From Cyanothece sp. UBA12306 (GTDB taxonomy: Bacteria; Cyanobacteriota; Cyanobacteriia; Cyanobacteriales; Microcystaceae), in assembly GCA_003448685.1 (NCBI GenBank), contig DLXW01000011.1, positions 1 to 17,685 on the forward strand: a stretch of 17,685 nt of DNA, written 5' to 3'. Position numbers and translations under genes: made by a program. Numbering within the stretch: the first letter of the stretch is position 1; the number at the start of each line of letters is the position of its first letter. This document shows positions 14,992 through 17,685 of the stretch, in pieces. Below the pieces are notes generated by a model, which was not told the DNA's origin, did no database searches, and saw only the letters and a list, made by a program, of their open reading frames with translations.

Positions 14992-16950
14992 TTAAGGATT
15001 GATTGCTGGTTTGAAAGAATTGAGAGTAGACTCATCTACAGGGGAAGCAATAGGTACTTCTTCGACTTCTGGCAAGGGTTCCACCACCAATTCTTTGGAA
15101 GATTGGATAGAACCTGATGAAGTTTGAACCCCTCCAGAAAGGCGTTTTAGTAGTTTTGGACGGGGATCATGTAACAAATAAATAATTTCATCTTGTTCTT
15201 GCCAATTTTGAGTAGCCTTAACTACTTGCAAGCTACCTTGGCGTTTAATTAATAACGGGAGCAGTTCTCCGGCTCGAATTAAGGCTTGTAAATGGGCTTG
15301 TTGTAAGGATAATCCAGGTTCTCTAAGGCGAGTTTTACCTAACTTGATTTGTTCTTGCGTCAAATATTGATTCCAGGTTTTAATTAACGGTTGATCAACA
15401 AAAGCCGCATTAACTTTAGTTTTGTTACCACTGGAATTAGTAGCTGAATTACTGGGAAAAACGGCAAAAACCCGAGGCGGTTTAAATTCTTCTAAGGCTC
15501 TTTGTGCCAAAACTAAGTTAACTTCTCCATTGCTAGTTAAGGCCATAAAAGTACCCATCGAATGAATTCCCGCTTCTTCTAAGACATCAGGATCGAGGGC
15601 ACTACTTTGAAAGACTGATAGTCCCTCAGACTGTGCTTGATTACAGGCTTCGGGGTCGGTATCAATTAAGACCACTGACTCGCCATGTTGGCTAAATAAC
15701 CGCCCCATTAATCTTCCTAGGGCATTACAGCCAATAATTACGGCTCCGGTGGCTTCTAGGGAGTTAATTTGCAAGATTGTGGCTACTCGACGCGCAGATA
15801 ACCCTTGAATAAATACTGTCATCATAATGGTGAGAAAGACTAGAGCTTTGATCGACTCTCCTCCATTGATGCCATTTTCTGTTAATAAAATCGCAAATAA
15901 AGAAGCTACTGAAGCTGAGACAATCCCTCTTGGGGCAATCCAAGCTAAAAACAGTTTTTGTCTCCAATTAAGGTCGCTGGTAAAGGTACACAAGGCAATA
16001 CTAATGGGTCTTACAATTAGCATCAAGGTTAAGACCGTCAACACACTACCCCAACCCAAGGCAAAAATACTAGCTATTGACAAATCAGCAGCCAGAAGAA
16101 CAAACAAAACGGAAACACATAAAACAGTTAATTGTCCTTTAAATCTCCTTAATAGCCGTTCTTCGGGGATGGAAGAAGCTCTAACGACAATTCCTGCTAT
16201 TACGGTAGCCATTAGTCCTGATTCACTGCGACTAAATTCGGATAAACCAAACAGTCCCCAAACTCCTGCTAAAACCACCAAATTTTTTAATTCTTCTGAG
16301 AGGAAATTGGTATTTTTGAGAATAAACCCCAATAAAATCCCACTAATACTTCCAATTAATGCCCCAATACCTAATCTCATAGTTAAGCTACTAAAGCATT
16401 CTACGGCACCGGCATTACTATTAAGAATTGTGTCTAAAACCACTACCGCCAGAATAGCCCCCACCGGATCAATCAGAACTCCTTCGCTTTCGAGAAGGGT
16501 GGCTACTTGACGATCAACTTGAACCTGTTTGAGTAAGGGTCCAATTACCGTAGGACCAGTTACCACTACTAGGGAAGCATAAAGAAAGGCGATCGACCAG
16601 GGAAATTCTCCTAACCAGTGGGCAGCCATTCCTCCCCCAATTAGGGTAATTAAGGTACCAATGGTAACGAGATTACGCAAGCTACCTGATACCCTTCCTA
16701 AATCCCGTAACTCTAGATTTAATCCCCCTTCAAACAAAATAATGGCTACTGAAAGAGCAACTAATACTTCGAGTCCCACCCCTAGTTCGTGGGGATGGAG
16801 TAAGTTTAAAACTTCAGGTCCAAGCAAAATTCCAAACAGCAGCAAAAAAACGATACTTGGAACTCTGAGAAATTCAGCCGTTACCTGGGCAGTAATGCCC
16901 GCCAGAACAGCGATTACAATTTGTAGGGTCAGTTCAAACGATCCTTCCAT
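14992..16950 (-). CDS. CPA-type Na+/H+ antiporter with C-terminal TrkA-N domain
   Basis: This 652-aa protein should exchange Na+ (or K+) for H+ across the plasma or thylakoid membrane. Residues 1-390 form about 12 membrane helices with the family landmarks FLLLFGILLGPEVL, FEGGLNL, VVVTGPTVIGPLL and LESEGVLIDPVGAILAV (Asp161 the ion-binding residue, preceded by Ile where many CPA1 members have Asn). WIAPRGIVSASVASLFA carries the conserved Arg341. From about 402 a Rossmann TrkA-N domain begins (AVIIGCNALGRLMG, then VVLIDTDPEA), pointing to control by a nucleotide or NAD(H). A Ser/Glu/Pro-rich tail follows. I chose the ATG at 16950, since the protein then opens MEGSFELTLQ right before the first helix. 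A TTG at 16974 with GGAGAGAGG upstream would add eight residues. It is divergent from the glycosyltransferase gene. Confidence 0.9.
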   Translation of the reverse strand: MEGSFELTLQIVIAVLAGITAQVTAEFLRVPSIVFLLLFGILLGPEVLNLLHPHELGVGLEVLVALSVAIILFEGGLNLELRDLGRVSGSLRNLVTIGTLITLIGGGMAAHWLGEFPWSIAFLYASLVVVTGPTVIGPLLKQVQVDRQVATLLESEGVLIDPVGAILAVVVLDTILNSNAGAVECFSSLTMRLGIGALIGSISGILLGFILKNTNFLSEELKNLVVLAGVWGLFGLSEFSRSESGLMATVIAGIVVRASSIPEERLLRRFKGQLTVLCVSVLFVLLAADLSIASIFALGWGSVLTVLTLMLIVRPISIALCTFTSDLNWRQKLFLAWIAPRGIVSASVASLFAILLTENGINGGESIKALVFLTIMMTVFIQGLSARRVATILQINSLEATGAVIIGCNALGRLMGRLFSQHGESVVLIDTDPEACNQAQSEGLSVFQSSALDPDVLEEAGIHSMGTFMALTSNGEVNLVLAQRALEEFKPPRVFAVFPSNSATNSSGNKTKVNAAFVDQPLIKTWNQYLTQEQIKLGKTRLREPGLSLQQAHLQALIRAGELLPLLIKRQGSLQVVKATQNWQEQDEIIYLLHDPRPKLLKRLSGGVQTSSGSIQSSKELVVEPLPEVEEVPIASPVDESTLNSFKPAINP

Positions 16951-17108
16951 AGCTTTGTTTATGATGGCAGGCAATTTCTACCAGTACCCTCTCTCCTTTA
17001 AAGAAAATGGCCTCTAGTCTATATTTATTAATAACTCATTGTCTCGAAAATTTCTGGTAAAGATTAAAAAAATAAATCAGAATTTAGTCTGTGATAGTTA
17101 CTTTAGGT

Positions 17109-17125
17109 ATTCTAACATTTAGAAT
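17109..17125. promoter_or_regulatory. Perfect 7-bp inverted repeat in the antiporter/glycosyltransferase gap
   Basis: ATTCTAA (17109-17115) and TTAGAAT (17119-17125) are separated by CAT. The site lies 61 bp ahead of the glycosyltransferase start and 158 bp ahead of the antiporter start, a position that would suit an operator. No good -35/-10 pair was found beside it, so this is a weak candidate. Confidence 0.3.
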
Positions 17126-17186
17126 CTAGAAGAACTTGACCTACTGAGCAATCTTATCGCAACTTTGCTCAACCTCACCATGAAAT

Positions 17187-17685
17187 ATGAACCATCTGAC
17201 ATTTATTTGGGATCAATCGCAAAATCAACGGCATCAAAGAAAACATTGGCAGGAATTATTATATTGGATTGGATTATTCTTTGCCGCTTTACTACTGTTT
17301 ACCTTTAACTTAGATGCACCCTTACTTCGGGGAGATGAAAGTATTATCGCTCAGGTGGCTAAGGAAATGTCACAATCTTCTTTCTCCCTTGGACGCTGGT
17401 TTGAACCGACTCTCTGGGGAGAACCTTTTGCTCAATATCCTCCTTTGGCAATTTCCCTAACGGCAATAGCTTATCTGTGGGGTGGTGTTGATGAACAGAT
17501 GACTCGTCTCCCAGGCGCTATCTTAGCGGCTTTTTCTGTTCCACTTTTCTATGGCCTGGGACGAGAAATTTTTGCTAGACGCATATCTGCTTTATTTTGC
17601 GCTTTGATTTTTTTAACTTTGTTCCCTGTGGTGCTTCAGGGACGCTTAGCCATGTTAGATGGGGCATTGCTTTGTTTTGAAATCT
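17187..17685 (+). CDS. ArnT/PMT-like (GT39-type) membrane glycosyltransferase, N-terminal 166 residues (partial)
   Basis: The ATG at 17187 opens a frame that stays open to the window end. The product begins MNHLTFIWDQSQNQRHQRKH, then a first membrane helix (LLYWIGLFFAALLLFTFNL), then LDAPLLRGDESIIAQVAKEM. The Asp-Glu pair in this first outer loop is the catalytic or metal-binding element of GT-C transferases. EPFAQYPPLAISLTAIAYL and TRLPGAILAAFSVPLFYGLG follow, as in dolichyl/undecaprenyl-phosphate sugar transferases of the ArnT/PMT group. It would move a sugar from a polyprenyl-phosphate carrier onto a lipid or protein outside the cytoplasm. An ATG at 17180 is in another frame and stops within about 40 codons. 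The C-terminal two thirds lie beyond the window. Confidence 0.87.
   Translation, partial: MNHLTFIWDQSQNQRHQRKHWQELLYWIGLFFAALLLFTFNLDAPLLRGDESIIAQVAKEMSQSSFSLGRWFEPTLWGEPFAQYPPLAISLTAIAYLWGGVDEQMTRLPGAILAAFSVPLFYGLGREIFARRISALFCALIFLTLFPVVLQGRLAMLDGALLCFEI

Noticed and set aside
15827..16510. Open frame of 227 codons on the plus strand
   Set aside because: It lies wholly antisense to the antiporter membrane domain, has a low-complexity Lys/Thr/Pro/Ser composition and no motif; it is a shadow of the real gene.
17107..17118. 12-mer GTATTCTAACAT shared with 1883-1894 as a common regulatory site
   Set aside because: Several shared 12-mers are expected by chance in an AT-rich window of this size, and the two contexts differ in orientation and distance to genes.

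Overview
The window looks like chromosomal DNA of an AT-rich unicellular cyanobacterium, probably of the Crocosphaera/Cyanothece/Synechocystis type. This rests on HIP1 octamers (GCGATCGC at 75, 867, 3307, 7174, 13407 and 14327), a cyanobacterial-style GyrA, a 40-residue membrane protein ending NGSAH, and an overall weak use of Shine-Dalgarno sites. Species assignment is inference. No tRNA, rRNA, CRISPR array, transposase or integrase was seen.

Left part (1-7293). A GyrA-type type II topoisomerase subunit runs leftward off the window edge. Diverging from it is a tight three-gene run: a calcineurin-like metallophosphoesterase, a 970-residue fusion of a PlsY-like membrane domain to a PEP-synthase/rifampin-phosphotransferase-like phosphotransferase, and a membrane-anchored protein with an Ig-like (SbsA type) domain and a beta-propeller-like body. 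Gaps of 22-23 bp suggest one transcript acting at the membrane.

Middle part (7334-13049), the most unusual. Two paralogous, degenerate glucokinase-fold proteins (435 and 413 aa) are followed on the same strand by a TIR-domain protein that keeps its putative catalytic Glu. Both glucokinase-like proteins have lost the phosphate-1 (DxGGT) signature. The second keeps the sugar-pocket residues while the first has lost one of them. A TIR effector next to two ligand-binding-fold proteins is a candidate sensor-effector (immune or stress) cassette that I do not recognise as a named system. An unrecognised 149-aa gene, a gene-poor stretch of about 580 bp and a MarC-like membrane protein follow.

The 3' end of the TIR gene and the 3' end of the opposite-strand beta-CASP gene share a 68-bp direct repeat (62/68 identical, 10814-10881 and 13041-13108). 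As a result, the end of the TIR gene is antisense to a remnant beta-CASP C-terminus. This marks a duplication or rearrangement bracketing the 149-aa gene and the MarC-like gene. The block from 7182 to 13406 has no HIP1 octamer, in line with recent acquisition or fast divergence.

Right part (13050-17685). On the minus strand lie a beta-CASP metallo-beta-lactamase-fold protein with a C-terminal Cys cluster, the 40-aa membrane protein, and a CPA-type Na+/H+ antiporter with a cytosolic TrkA-N domain. Diverging from the antiporter is the N-terminal part of an ArnT/PMT-like (GT39-type) membrane glycosyltransferase, cut by the window end.
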